Shown here piece after piece: positions 37,829 to 49,786 of a DNA stretch of 64,000 nucleotides. The notes beneath the pieces were generated by a model, which did not search any database, had not been told where the DNA came from, and saw only the letters and a program-made list of their open reading frames with translations. The stretch spans positions 3,286,001 through 3,350,000 of the forward strand of contig NC_057316.1 in the NCBI RefSeq assembly GCF_000687475.1, read 5' to 3'. The stretch is from Ustilaginoidea virens (taxonomy: Eukaryota > Ascomycota > Sordariomycetes > Hypocreales > Clavicipitaceae). Position 1 is the stretch's first letter. Each line of letters begins with the position of its first letter. A program made the translations under genes and the position numbers.

Positions 37829-38293
37829 GGCCCAAAACCTCTTTCATTGTCTTGGCATTGTCGACACGGAGGAGGGGTGGGTTGATCGATGGCGAATCAA
37901 ATGTGGCCTCACAATAGCACAATAATGACTTGGAATAGATGGATGGTCGGACCAATCGACTTTGGAGATAGCGGATGCAAATGCTGTTGTGTGTATGAGG
38001 GTGGGGGTGTGTGTGTGGAAGGGAGGTGGGGGGGTGTCGAGGGGGTCCGCAAGTAAATGTGCGCCCGGTACGGAGTACTTTGTCGGGGCTGTCAAGGGTT
38101 GGTTGTTTCTAGATTTTTGTTTCTGATGATCGTTGCAATGAGTCACCGCAATTTTCTGTTTGTACAGATATTCGTGCGAATGGTGCAGAAAAGGGACCTC
38201 CCCAAGTCCCCACAGAAGGGAGTCGATCACGGAGCTAAGCACGCAGCGGAAACGTACTTATATTTGTCTGCAAAGTTGAGGAAACGTAACGGA
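37829..38293. other. Spacer between the hydrolase-like gene and tRNA-Pro
   Basis: Contains a GT/GGTG-rich tract (about 37985-38045) and TACGGAGTA at 38069. No coding sequence seen. Confidence 0.7.
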
Positions 38294-38383
38294 GGCCAAA
38301 TGGTCTAGTGGTATGATTCTTGCTTTGGGAGGGTGATCCGACTCAACTGCAAGAGGTCCCGTGTTCAATCCACGGTTTGGCCC
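38294..38383 (+). tRNA. tRNA-Pro (anticodon UGG) with 18-nt intron
   Basis: Acceptor stem GGCCAAA pairs with TTTGGCC, followed by discriminator C at 38383. The A box is TGGTCTAGTGG and the B box GTTCAATCC. The anticodon TGG is at 38326-38328, with stem CTTGC/GCAAG. An 18-nt intron (38330-38347) follows position 37, the canonical site for eukaryotic tRNA introns. A T5 polymerase III terminator follows. Confidence 0.95.
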
Positions 38384-38392
38384 GGACGGTTA

Positions 38393-38397
38393 TTTTT
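38393..38397 (+). terminator. RNA polymerase III terminator of tRNA-Pro
   Basis: TTTTT ten bases after the discriminator base. Confidence 0.8.
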
Positions 38398-39771
38398 GGC
38401 TACGTGAACTTCCACTGGAGGGGAAGTATTGTTTCTTTTGGCTGTTTAGTCTCGGTGACCATCAAGGTACAGTACGTACGGATCAAAGCAACTGGATTCA
38501 CAGGTCCTTCTTCGTGCGGACTTTGTAGCGCAACGGCGGGCGGGTGGTGGTGAATCGTGACTCGGGAAGACCTTGCCGGACTCGGCACTCGTGACCACAA
38601 GCGAACAGGGCAGCGAATCCCACAACATGCATAGGACGTGATGTGCAATCACGTCACGAGGGCTTTGCAAAAAAGGGAAACCCGGGAAAGAAGAAAATAG
38701 GAAGAAAAGCCAGTGCATCTTTCTTTTTTTTTTCTCCGTCAAAACATCAACTCTACTAGTGGCGGGTAGACAAAGGCGACATAATAAGGAAGGCCTATCC
38801 CACCCCGCCGTGTTTGTCTTCAATGTCGTCTGTTGAGCTGGCGGCCTGGCCTGGCCTGGCCTGGCACAGCTGGCAGCTTGAGGTAACCTGAAGGTTGCCT
38901 GAAGGCACGGGTGCCTGGAGCTTTCCCTCTGCTCCAGCCCGTTCCGGGCTCGCAAATGCGCAGGACTCAGGAGGATATGTGAGGGAGGCGCTGCTTCCTG
39001 GAATATCCCGGAATATCCTGGAATATGCTATAGGATTGCTGGCCTCTGATTTGCCCGATATGCGAACTGTCACGCTTGTTGGGGAACTCGGGATTGTGAA
39101 CGGTGACGGCTGGGATGCGGACGGTTTGAAACCAGCATCAAAACCCAGTCTGGTCACGGGCTGGGACATTCCCCCCGCCTTTTGGTGCGCTCGTTTGGTT
39201 GCCACGATGGTTGCCACGATGGTTGCCAAAAATGCTTGGGCTGGTGTGGCCGACAAGGCAGCTGTCGATCGATGGTCACGCTCGCCTCCCCTCGAAGCTC
39301 AAGGCTGCCGCAGACGCCGGCCAGGCGGGAGCTTCCCCCCCCCCCCCGGCCTGCTCTGCGAACCAGTCCACATGCAGTTATAGAGGGATTGACCACATGG
39401 GCACATGCAGCTATAGGGACCGACCAGTCAGTTGCAGCCTGCGTTGACAGCTCGAGGCCAGCCGTGCCCGTAGGCTTGGTCCCCTCCTTCTTGCTTGCTC
39501 GATTGTTTGCTTGCTTGCTTGCTTGCCGTGCGTGGTGCCCTGCCCTCTCCTCACTTCTCTTATTAGGACTGCTGGAGCTTTTCTTTCTTTGTCCTTGGCC
39601 CTCAAATCAGCACTTCCGACCTTCTCCAACTGCTCCGTACTCGTTATTGTTTCTCATCGCTCAGCAGCATTGTTTCTTTCAAGCTTATATCCCGTGCTGC
39701 ATCCTTTGACAGGTATGATTGCTTCCTCCGAACCCCAAAGCTGGCCGATTTTCTTTTCCGTCTTTGTTCTG

Positions 39772-39816
<45 letters not shown>

Positions 39817-40000
39817 CCCTGTCGCCAGATCTCTATGCTGTCAACGGAAACTGCCTTCCGAAACAGCACCAGCATCGCTGGGATCCGCGACGTGATACTC
39901 GAGATGCTTCGGTCAGTCTCACTAACCAGTCAATAGAGCAAGAACGGTTAACACAAGAGAATCCGATTATCGTTGTTTTGTTACCTCTTGATTTGCAAAG
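38398..40000. other. Intergenic region and likely leader of the Ala/Pro-rich gene
   Basis: Contains tandem GGAATATCCC/T units (about 38998-39026), a GTTGCCACGATG direct repeat (39198-39222), a TTGC run (about 39490-39526) and a 39-nt T run (39776-39814). The last 300 nt are T-rich like a highly expressed fungal leader. No gene seen. Confidence 0.6.
39776..39814. repeat. 39-nt poly(T) run
   Basis: Uninterrupted T run about 190 nt upstream of the Ala/Pro-rich gene start. Confidence 0.95.
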
Positions 40001-40725
40001 ATGCCAGGCATACGTATGTTTTTTTTTTCCCCTTCTTCTTTTTTCGATTTCCCATGTTTTGCACCCTGACAACAAACACACTTGGTAGTTTAGCACGTCC
40101 GCTAATCAAGCTTTTGCCATCAGCTCTTCACGCTATTGACAACCTCAAGGCTAAGCTCAAGGCTGCCTTCAAGAAAAAGAGCAACTCCAAGTCCGATACC
40201 ACGAAGCCTGCAGAGCCTGCTGATGCCAAAGCCGATGCTGCCGCCAAACCAGCTGAGGCTTCTGTAACGGATGCTGGCACTGCTGGTGCGACTGGGGCGC
40301 AGTCAGAAACAGCAGCTCCCACCAGTAGGTCTCACTCCAGTTAATCTTGACGGTTCTATAACTTGTCTCGCCTTGTTCAAGTTGCATCCTCTGCACACAT
40401 GGCCCCGTCTGACAGAATCCGTCTAGCTGCATCTGCTCCAGTCACTGAGACCCCCAAAGAAGAAGCCAAGGCGGACGCAGCTGCTAAAACGGACACCACA
40501 GCCGTCTCAGCCGAGGTCAACAAAGCTGAGGCTGCTGCTCCTCCAGGTATGTTTAATGAATGTCTGCCCCATTGCGCAAAAAGGCTGGACCGTTCCTAAG
40601 TGCAAGATACTTGGTTAGCTCCCGTTGCTGCGCCTGCGCCCGCTCCTGCGCCTGTCCAGGTGAACACCGCTCCTCCGGCAGAGACGGAGGCGCCAGTCAA
40701 CCCTCCCGCTACTTCCACGGCCTGA
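40001..40725 (+). CDS. Ala/Pro/Lys-rich small protein (156 residues, four exons)
   Basis: CDS join(40001..40013, 40094..40324, 40427..40546, 40619..40725). The first exon is only 13 nt (MPGI) with a GTATGT donor; later donors are GTAGGT and GTATGT, acceptors TTTAG, CTAG and GTTAG. The joined protein begins MPGIPRPLIKLLPSALHAID, has an amphipathic basic helix (NLKAKLKAAFKKKS) and then three Ala/Pro/Glu/Lys/Thr-rich blocks separated by introns. Blocks two and three share KADAAAK, so an internal duplication is possible. No family recognised. The pyrimidine-rich upstream region and multiple regular introns fit a real expressed gene. Confidence 0.7.
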
Positions 40726-41260
40726 ACCGCGAGTATGAGCCTACAATCTGCAATGAAGTCGTCAATAAAGGGGCATGTCGTTTACCACGGCCCCGCCATG
40801 CTTTTGCCTGAGCTGGGGATACGATTTGATGAAAGGGGTGTTTCATTAGGACGGCAGGTCAATTTTGGTTCTGTGATATTGCATGAAAGTGTACTGGTTC
40901 GTTCGTTGCTGCATTTGTTGAGGCGCTGGCTACTGCCGGGAGAAGAAAAATGGCTTGGTGTATGATGGAAGCCTGCAACTTATACCCCACGCCTCACGGT
41001 CTTTGTACGTGCTGCGTGCGTTGATTCTCTCCACATGAGTCATATCGTTATAATGGTCTACACAGTTTTCGATGCCGAGGCGTCCATTGAAAGCAAATTG
41101 CATCTCCTCTTGATCGAACAGCCAAAAACGTTTTCAGGCCATTTTCTGTTTGGCCGCCTCCAACCTGATTTGGACTAGTTGCACCACGTCGGTCTTCTGA
41201 AACAGATGCCACATCGGCCTTGCCTGTGGTTATAACCATGGCCAACAGGCAAGCATGCCC
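40726..41260. other. Convergent intergenic region
   Basis: 3' flanks of the Ala/Pro-rich gene and RRD1. Nothing recognisable. Confidence 0.6.
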
Positions 41261-42765
41261 CTATGCCCAAGGCGCCTTTGTGATGGTGACTTGCGCTGCG
41301 GTCGTCTCCGGCCGACGATGAGATTCCCCCTGGGACTGCCTCGAGGCCAACGAGCCGCTGTTGGGGCCAAGTGTTGTGCTAGAGTCGGAAATGCCCGTAT
41401 CTGCAGGCAGCGGCATTCTAGCTTGAGCCCATGGTGCCCGCGTGATCCTTGTGATTGAAGGCACCGCCCTCGGCGATCCTGCCCCGTGTTCTGCATTTGT
41501 CGATGATAATGCTGCTGCTGCTGCTGTTGCTGCGGCAGCCAGGGGTTGATTCATCATATGTACGCTGTGCGTCGGAGGAGCTGCATGAGGGTCAATATCC
41601 CAGGAGAACAATGAGCCAAAGGGAAAATGTTGAACTACTGGAAACTTCGCAAGGACTTCGGCATTGAACATTTTCATCATGCCCTTATTGATCTTGCCCC
41701 AACCGTCCCTGATGCCCGAAATGTCGAACAGCATAGGCGAATGTTCCCAGAATGGACCCTTTTTGACATCATTGATGAAGCCAATCGCGGAAAAATACAT
41801 GTTTGCCTGGCGCTGGTCTTGGACAACGTCAGGTTTTGTAACATCAGCGGGTTTGGGAGCGCCTTTGACAGATCCCTCGAGGGGCATGGGCTCCATGTTG
41901 GAGGAGATGGGACGTGTGAGTTGAGCTGACCCAAATATGTAGGGGATGAACGAATGGTCGTCTAGACCCCATACTCCATGTGATCCGGCGGGTTCCAGGG
42001 TGTATGTAAGAATAAGCTTGCGGACGACTCTCAGGTAGCTGCAAAAATTCTGTCAGTTCAGTCTGGAACAAGATATGAGTCACTGAATCCAGCTTTGGCG
42101 CGATGGCCGACATACGGCTCGACGACATTGAGGACAATCTCCCTCTCGATTTCGCCGCCTTGTTTTCCATCCTCGAAAAAGCCAAGTTTCCAGAGACAAC
42201 CAAGGAAGGCAATGAAGCTTAATTCATGACCAGTCCCGTAATCCAACCTCTGGGCGCTGCCAAACGCGCCCAGCAAGTAGCTGCTTACTTCGTCCTTGGC
42301 AGATACCTGGTCTCCGCCTTTGATCGATAAAACGTCCCCAAGCATTCCCTCGCTCAGGAAAGAATCAAGCTTCTCTTCCACAAGGGCATGCCACCTGCGG
42401 AAACTGACGTTTCCGAAGCGACGAGGGCCTGGATCCGGAGGTGCCTGATCAACAAGGCGTTCTATGTTACCCAACAGTCGCTGGAGCGCCCTGATGGACC
42501 CTGTGGAAGTTGGCGATCCTGGCAGGAGGGGAAAGACCTCGGGCGTTGGGGATGAGGGGTCCTGTCTGGGACATAGAGCATGGTTGAGTTGAGTGACGAA
42601 GATGCCCAGGACTGTGTAGGCCTTTGTAGACAGGAAATGGGACACATGATGACCCTCGTTGATAAGTTTGACAGGCTTGACGAATGTGTGAGTTTTCAAG
42701 TCTTGCGACGGAATGCTCTGTAGGGTACGGATAGGTGATTGAAACGACGGCGTGGCCGACGCCAT
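41261..42765 (-). CDS. RRD1: PP2A phosphatase activator RRD1 (PTPA family peptidyl-prolyl isomerase)
   Basis: PTPA proteins activate PP2A and related phosphatases and have prolyl isomerase activity. CDS complement(join(41261..42038, 42116..42765)), 475 residues. The 77-nt intron (donor GTATGT, acceptor TTTGCAG) joins LNVVEP to [19 protein letters not shown]. Conserved PTPA blocks: [78 protein letters not shown] and [14 protein letters not shown]. The tail after about residue 390 is Ala-rich and disordered and carries two related motifs, TRAPWAQ and the C-terminal TKAPWA. RRD1 rather than RRD2 is inferred from the long tail. It shares a 410-nt divergent promoter with the SANT-like gene. Confidence 0.93.
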
Positions 42766-43175
42766 TCTGAGACCTGGAAAACGTCTTGCTGCTGGGCGTG
42801 GTGCGGCGAGGACTGCGATGCTCTTTGGAGCATTTAAACCGTTACAGAAAAAAGAGACGCAAGCAGTTGGTTCCTCGTCTACGTAAATGGGTTGATGGGT
42901 TATGAGTTGCTATGGTCTTGACTGACTTCCATTCCAAGTGGGAACGATTTGCCTCAGCGGTGGGGCGGAGCAGCCCACATTCGCCAATAGAAACCAAGCC
43001 TCTTCAAACCTCCATTTTCAAAACGCCCATCGTGCCTCGATAAGGTCTCTTCTTTCAATCAATTCATTGCTAGGTTTTCTACCCCCCCCCCGGGATCAGG
43101 CTCCGGGGGTTGTGTACAGACAGCGCGGCAATCAGCTAGATTCTGCACATTGAAGTCTCCTGCACCGCAACGGCG
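42766..43175. promoter_or_regulatory. Bidirectional promoter region RRD1 / SANT-like gene
   Basis: 410 nt between divergent start codons. A 10-nt C run lies at about 43083-43092. Confidence 0.55.
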
Positions 43176-44855
43176 ATGGTGACAACGCGAAGTGGAGCTG
43201 GTCGCCCCGTCAACCGGGTTGGGACTCGGCGACAAAAGGTTGCATCTCCAGCCTCCAAATCCATCAAACGAAGCACGTCAACACGCAAGTCCACCAGGGG
43301 GAGAAGACGCAAGGATGCTGGATCTGGCAGTGAGGCGTCACCGCACTCGACGGCAGAGTCGTCTCCGCAACCGGAGCCGGATCAAAGCGAGAACGAGGCG
43401 CCGAAAAGCCCATCTTTTTACCAAGGAATCAACGCAAACGCATCGATAGAGAGACGTGAAGCGAATGACATACCGCAAGAAGACGACGAGGCTTTCTGGC
43501 GAATGGTGCATGAGGCCATTGCAAAAGAGGTAGCTTCAGAGTGGCCTCTTCGCCACCAGCAGTACTCGGTGAATCAGGAACAGGAACGACTCGACGAGGA
43601 ACGCGGCGGTGCGGAAGTTGCCAATGCGCAAACTTCCGTTCAGGATGAAGTCATTGTGTCGGATCGAGGTTCGCCCCAAAGTCTAAAGTTGGAGAACATC
43701 ACTCGAGTGACCAGCATAGCAGTGGACATGCAGTATATCGAACCAGAACCCGAAGGCAGAAAATCGATAAGTAGATACGTGTCTTGCCATGTAGTGAATA
43801 AAATCATCAACGTCATGAGTAAGCCAGGATGGACGAATGAAAAGGGTGATTGGACCGACGGACTACTCCAGCACGAAAAGGAAGACGCAGCGCAGTGGAT
43901 CGCTCGCCACTCCTCCTGTATCACAGACACACGGGAGAGAGAGCTCTTTAGCTGTACGTCGTGTCTGTGGCAGCTCCTCAGGAACATGCCCAAGTCGCCG
44001 CATTTGGAAGATCAAGCCAGGTTTCTGCGACAGCGGTCTACAGGGCTGAAGAACGCTCTCCGTAAGATGCAAGACTTGGCACAGGGGATCAAGGAGCAGA
44101 TGGTGCTCGCAAAGCAATCAGGCGAAACCGTAATTGATGACGGAGATGCCCGATCCGATTTGATAACATCGACATGCGAGAGACTCATTCCCGGATTGAT
44201 CTTGACTCTGAAGGAGGCGTTGCTGTTGGGAGGCTCGCCAGGGACGCCCGAGACACCACAACGAGTGGGGAACTGCAAAGGAAATTTCACGGCATGCACT
44301 TTACAACTGGGACTTCGCATCGTTGGTTTCATCGAACTGTTATCCGGCGTCATTTTCCTGGACGAGACGGAACCCGATGGAGATTCGGCAAAGAGCGATC
44401 AGGCACAACGCACCAAAAAGAAGTTGTTTGGGAGCTTCAACAGTGATTTATCCAAGCTGCGAGATTGCCTGCTGGAAGCAATGAACAATCTTAAATACGA
44501 TGCAGAAGCACCGCAGCGGCGGGCTGAGATGATGGAGCATGACAAGCGTGTGCGCAAAGAACGCGAGAGGCAAGATCGGCAGTTGGAAGAAGACGCAAAT
44601 CGACAATATGGTCTATTTGTGGCTTCAATGAAGCAGGACTCGTACTACCTCAAATTCGGCTGGTACCGAAGTGAAGACAAAATAATTGTCGACCATATTC
44701 GAAAGATCAAATCACCAAAGATTGAGTACCTTGTCACACAATTACCAGGACGGACAGCGCGTCAAGTTGAAGAGCAGATCATCAAGTTGAGGGCGCGGAT
44801 GAAGGCGGACTTCAGGGCCCGGGGAATGCCGCCCCCGAAATGGTGTTATTCTTGA
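43176..44855 (+). CDS. Uncharacterised protein with C-terminal Myb/SANT-like segment
   Basis: Single-exon frame of 559 residues; ATG context GGCGATGGTG. The N-terminus (1-60) is basic with Ser/Thr/Arg (RSTSTRKSTRGRRRK), then acidic and Ser-rich, typical of a nuclear protein. A middle helical region (about 195-430) is conserved-looking but not recognised. After a charged coiled coil (about 440-490), the C-terminus reads KFGWYRSEDKIIVDHIRKI, then LPGRTARQVEEQIIKLRARM, the spacing of a Myb/SANT helix-turn-helix in which LPGRT stands before the recognition helix. Likely chromatin- or DNA-associated; the role is unknown. Confidence 0.75.
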   Translation: MVTTRSGAGRPVNRVGTRRQKVASPASKSIKRSTSTRKSTRGRRRKDAGSGSEASPHSTAESSPQPEPDQSENEAPKSPSFYQGINANASIERREANDIPQEDDEAFWRMVHEAIAKEVASEWPLRHQQYSVNQEQERLDEERGGAEVANAQTSVQDEVIVSDRGSPQSLKLENITRVTSIAVDMQYIEPEPEGRKSISRYVSCHVVNKIINVMSKPGWTNEKGDWTDGLLQHEKEDAAQWIARHSSCITDTRERELFSCTSCLWQLLRNMPKSPHLEDQARFLRQRSTGLKNALRKMQDLAQGIKEQMVLAKQSGETVIDDGDARSDLITSTCERLIPGLILTLKEALLLGGSPGTPETPQRVGNCKGNFTACTLQLGLRIVGFIELLSGVIFLDETEPDGDSAKSDQAQRTKKKLFGSFNSDLSKLRDCLLEAMNNLKYDAEAPQRRAEMMEHDKRVRKERERQDRQLEEDANRQYGLFVASMKQDSYYLKFGWYRSEDKIIVDHIRKIKSPKIEYLVTQLPGRTARQVEEQIIKLRARMKADFRARGMPPPKWCYS

Positions 44856-46656
44856 CGCATAAATCAAGCCGGAATTGGGAGTCTTGCGCGATGCTGGGAC
44901 ATTTGGGAATTTCAACGAGCCATTGCATTTTCGAGCGTGGATGATTGATGCGGTGTGCCGGATACAAGAACTTTTTAGAGCATGACGGTGTTATTTTTTT
45001 TTTTTCCCACGGAAAAGCTGATGATTTGACAGCGTTGTTTCCTAGTTTGCTTTGGCCAACGAGGGATGACTGTTTGGTCCATGGGAAGAGGCGTTGGGAT
45101 TTCCGGTTTGGACGATAGTTGGTTGAGCGAGCCCAAGGCAGCTGCGGCATTCAGCCGGGTATGGCTCGATGGTCTGTTAATAGCCCGCAAGACGGGCGCT
45201 TTGTTACATGATGAGGGTGTATTGAGCCAAAAAGTCATGATGGATGACGATCCTCCTACTTGTTGTACCGATTGATATACACACTTCTCATCAGTCCACG
45301 TGTCGCATCATCTACCTAGAGGTGAGAACGGCAAGGCCGTTTATGCCGGCTTGAAACTGGGCGACCTTGACAAAAGCGGCAAGGCTGGAAGTTGCCCCGT
45401 CTTGCAGATTCCACCTCGTGATGGTTCCGCATATTAATTCGGCGTCAAGAGGAAGATGGGCTTGAGAACGGATTACGCGCCACGCGAAACCAACCCCATC
45501 GAGGGTTGCGCGACTGGTTCGCGGAGGCGGTTTACTTGGCACCTTCACTGCAGCATGTTTCTTCTTCTGGCCAGGGAGGGATGGGACGACCTGTGAAAGC
45601 GGTTAGGCCGTCAAGAGTCCTTTACCCCCTCGGCTGGTCTGCTGTGCGATGCTGGTTGTCCGGGCGTCTTGACTCTGAACTTTTTGGAGTTTAGCAAATG
45701 CAGAGTAAAGTGAACCGCAGCTCGCGACCCTACGTATACATTTGGCGCGGTGCATACAGAGTAGTTGTCAAAGTACCTATTTAGTACCGGTGCGCTGCTG
45801 CGATCACAGCAGGATGAGACTGAGGGGATGAGACTGAGGGGGGGCCCTGAGCAATCCACTGAGCTTCCAGGCGCTATCGGTCCAATGACGGCTAACAGCG
45901 GATGGCACGAGCACCAGACCCCTTGACCAGGACGTGGGAAGCTAATTCGAGCTAATTCCAACCAGCCATTGGCCTCCAAGGCTCTAACCGCGGCCACCCC
46001 CTGGATTGATAATTTCTCCCAATCCTCCCCCCCCCCCCCCCCCCCCACAGGAGCTCTCTCTCTCCCCCTCTCCCTCGCCCTGTACCACCCCCTTTTGCCG
46101 CCGTCTGGGCCTCATTCTCGCCGCAGCGGCTTCATATTGCGTACGTGTTGAATTCTTCACTCTGGTCGGTCTTGACTTTTGAACCCTTCCGCTGTGCTGC
46201 TTGGTTGCTTGGCGAGCTTGCACCCTACGCTCCAAACAGGTCCTGGCAAGACAGAGCTTAACCGTCAAGTTGTGTCAGACACAGAACAAGGTGAGAACGC
46301 TCTCCTCCAAACCGTCAAATCATCAAGAACCTTGTCGACGTTGTCTACATTGGAAAGTCGACTCCTTCAGGGCCAGGCCGCCCGCCTCTCGGTGCTATTG
46401 GCCCATGGCTGGCTTACGACGTTGCGCACGGATGAGTAGTTTTGCAATCTTGTTGGCTCGCCGAATACCCTTCGCTCTCAAGTGGGAAGAAACAGGACTC
46501 CCATTGCAAAGAACCGGATTGCTGACGAGACATATTCTTTCCCCGTAGGGTTTCAGCCAACGTATTCTTTCTCTTCTTTCGCTTTCGCGACACGGCCGAT
46601 AGTCTTTTTTTTTTTTTCGTTTTTCATCATAAAACTCCTTTAATTTAACATTCAGT
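44856..46656. other. 1.8-kb intergenic region upstream of the coiled-coil gene
   Basis: Contains a 20-nt C run (46027-46046) and CT-rich tracts before 46657 typical of a fungal promoter/leader. A 78-codon minus-strand frame (45312-45548) is not convincing. Nothing else recognised. Confidence 0.55.
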
Positions 46657-49600
46657 ATGGCGGACAAGGAAAACATCGAATTTGCCCAGAGCTCCGACGT
46701 GGTGTCCTCCAAAGAGTCCACCCCAATGTCTCCCGATACTCCTACCAAGGCTCAGGCCAGTGCTGGCTCCATCTCTCCGGCAACTAAGCGCACTGGATTG
46801 GCGAGCACCACGGCCACTGCTCGAAGAGCTGGCGTGACTGGCACTGCAACGTCTGCCTCATCACGGACGTCTACCGGGCCAACAACTGGTGCCCGTCCTA
46901 GCGGAGGTCTCAGCAAGCCTCCGACGCGTCCACCTATGTCGTCGACCACCCCCACAACACGCCGTCCTACCACTGCTACTTCCACTTCGTCGACGCACCG
47001 CAGCCGACCAAGCGTGGGCGCCAGCGAGGACGAGAGGAAATCCGCATTGACCTCTACCGCTGCCAGGAGAACAAGCACCATCATGGCCAGCCCAGGTGGA
47101 TCGGCCGACAAGAGAACAGCTACGGGAACTACGGGCCTAGCTCGCAAGTCGGCTACCGCTGCTGCTGGTACCAAAACTTCCACTCTTGGCTCGCGAACGT
47201 CAACTTCCGCAGCCACAGGCTCTGCCAGATCAGCTGCACCTACCACTCGGGCAGGAACAGCTTCCACAACTGCCGCCAAACGCCTCTCAACCGTCGGTAG
47301 CACAACTGCCACCGGCCGCAGCTCCTCTTTGGCCAGCCGACCTGCCACTGCCAAATCCGATGCTTCTACAAGCGCAAAGGAAATTGAGGAGCTCAAGGCC
47401 AAATTAGCTGATGGAGAATCTCAAATCGAGACATTGAAAGCTCACGTTGAAAGCTCTGAAGCTACAATTGCCGAGCTGCGCGATCAGCTCCTGAATGTCC
47501 CTGCTACCGCAGCCACGGATGCCGAGATGCAATCTGCTCAGGCGACAACTGCGGACGAGGCAATGGCTAGCCTCAAGGCTGACCACGAATCCGCTCTAGC
47601 CAACCTGGAGAGCAGGCTCGCTCAGGTCAACGAAAATCTGCAGGTTGCCCAAGACGAGCTCGAGAAGCACAGAATCGATCTCGCTGCAGCTGAAGGTTCC
47701 AAGGCTGCCACAGAGTCGGAAATTGAGGCTTTACAGAATTCTCTAGAGCAGGCTCGGCTGCAAAACGACGAAAAGGCCAAGGCCAGCGAGATTGCTTTGC
47801 AAAAGGCCCTGGACGACCATGCCGCCAAGGTTTCTGACCTGGAGACCACCTTGAGCCAGAAGCACAAGCTCGCTATCGAGGAGCTCGAGTCGAAACACAA
47901 GACGAAACTTGAAAACGGTGGGGACGATGCTGCTTCAACTCAAGAGTCCTACATAAACGAGCTCAAGAGCAGCCATGAGGCGGTTGTCGCGGATTTGCAG
48001 ACGAAAATCGAGCAACTGTCGGCCTCGCACGCTGCGTTGGAAGCCGCCAACAGCGACAGTTTGCGGTCCGAGCAAAAGCGCCACAACAGCGAAATTGCCG
48101 CTCTGCAAGGCGAAATCGCGGGCCTCCAGGCACAAAATGATGTTTCGGGCAAATCAGCGGAAAGCTCAAGCGCACAACTCTTGGAGCTTCAGCGCAGCGT
48201 TGCTGAAAAGGAAAAGGAGCTCGCTGCGATCAAGGAAGACATGTCGTCCCTTTTGATCAAGATTACCGAAGTCCAAACCGACTTGGCTGATAAGGACACC
48301 GAGATGTCCAGACTCAAGACCATGCACGATGAGCGCATGAGGAATATTTCGCAGGATTACGAAGATGAGATTGAAAGCCTTCGAGGCGATGCTTTCTACA
48401 AGCGCAAGTTCGAGGAGCTCACGGGTCAGCACGACGAGCTCAAGACAGCATCTGAGGAGGCGGCGAAAGCACAGGCTGAAGCACTCACCGCAGCCAAGGC
48501 CGAGTATGCGACTGCCACTGAACGTCTCGAAGCCTTGCAGCAGGAGCACCAGAAGAACCTTGATGCTCTGCGAGCAAGCCACCTGGGGGAGTTGGAAACC
48601 GCCAAAGCTCATTCCTCGGCCGACAAGGATGCTCACCAAAGTTTGCTAGACTCTCTCCAGATCCAGCACGCAGAGGAGCTGGAACGTTTGAAGAGGGAGA
48701 GCGACGCTTCCCTCGTCAAGGAATTGGAAGCGCTCAGGGCCGCTCATGCTGAGACGGTTCAGACGCTGAAGCAGGAGCATGCTGACGAGAACAACAAGGT
48801 GCAAGCCATTCACGACGAGGCCCTCACCGCAGCCAAAGCAGCCGGCAACGACGCCCACGCCAGTGAAGTTTCCAGCGTCCGCGCCGAGCTTGAGGCGGTA
48901 AAGGAGCAACTCATGCAAGCCCAGGCGGACAGCGACCTGGCTGCTGAAACTGCCAAAAACGAGCTGCAGGGTCAACACATTGAAGAGATGGAAAAGCTCA
49001 TCTCAATGAACGCGGAAGCCATGGACAAGATGATGGCCGACGGACTTGAAGCCAGAAGAGAGCTCGAGGAACTCACTGCTGCTCACTCGAAATCTATCGA
49101 AGACGCCATTGCCGCATACAAGAGCACGTCGTCCAGTCTGGAGGACAGACTTGCTCAGCAGGTGGCTGTCAATGAGGATCTCGATGCAGCTCTGAAGGCC
49201 GCCCACGAGGCTCTCTCAAAAGCCCAGGACGAAATCAAAGAGCTAAGCCAGCACCTTGCGCAGGAGAAGATGGAGCGCATGACTGCATTGGCTGACCTTG
49301 ACGCAGCCAAGAGTGCGAAGCCTGACACGTCAGAGGCAGATGCGCTCCGAAAAGAGCTAGCCGAGCTGCGGCAGAAACAGGAAGACGGCGTGGCTGCATC
49401 TGAGCTATCTCTCAAGGCAAAGGAGGACGAGCTGGAGTCATGCAAAGCTCGGCTAGCCGACGCTCAAGACAGCTTGTCTGCGATCAAGGGAGACCTTGAG
49501 CTTGCCCAAATGGAACTCGAGGCTCACAAATCTGAGGCAGCGGCAAAGCATAAGACTGCTCAGGCCGACTACAAGGATCTCAACAACAGTATGACCAGCC

Positions 49601-49743
49601 TGCTGGAGGACGCCAACAACAAGGCCAAGGAATTAGAGGCCGAGGTCGAGAGGGCGACACATTTGGCTGAGAAGAACGGCAAGAAGATGGAAGAGTTGGA
49701 GGCTCAGCTCAAGGTCAAGGAAGCCGAGATTGTGGAGGCCAAG

Positions 49744-49786
<43 letters not shown>

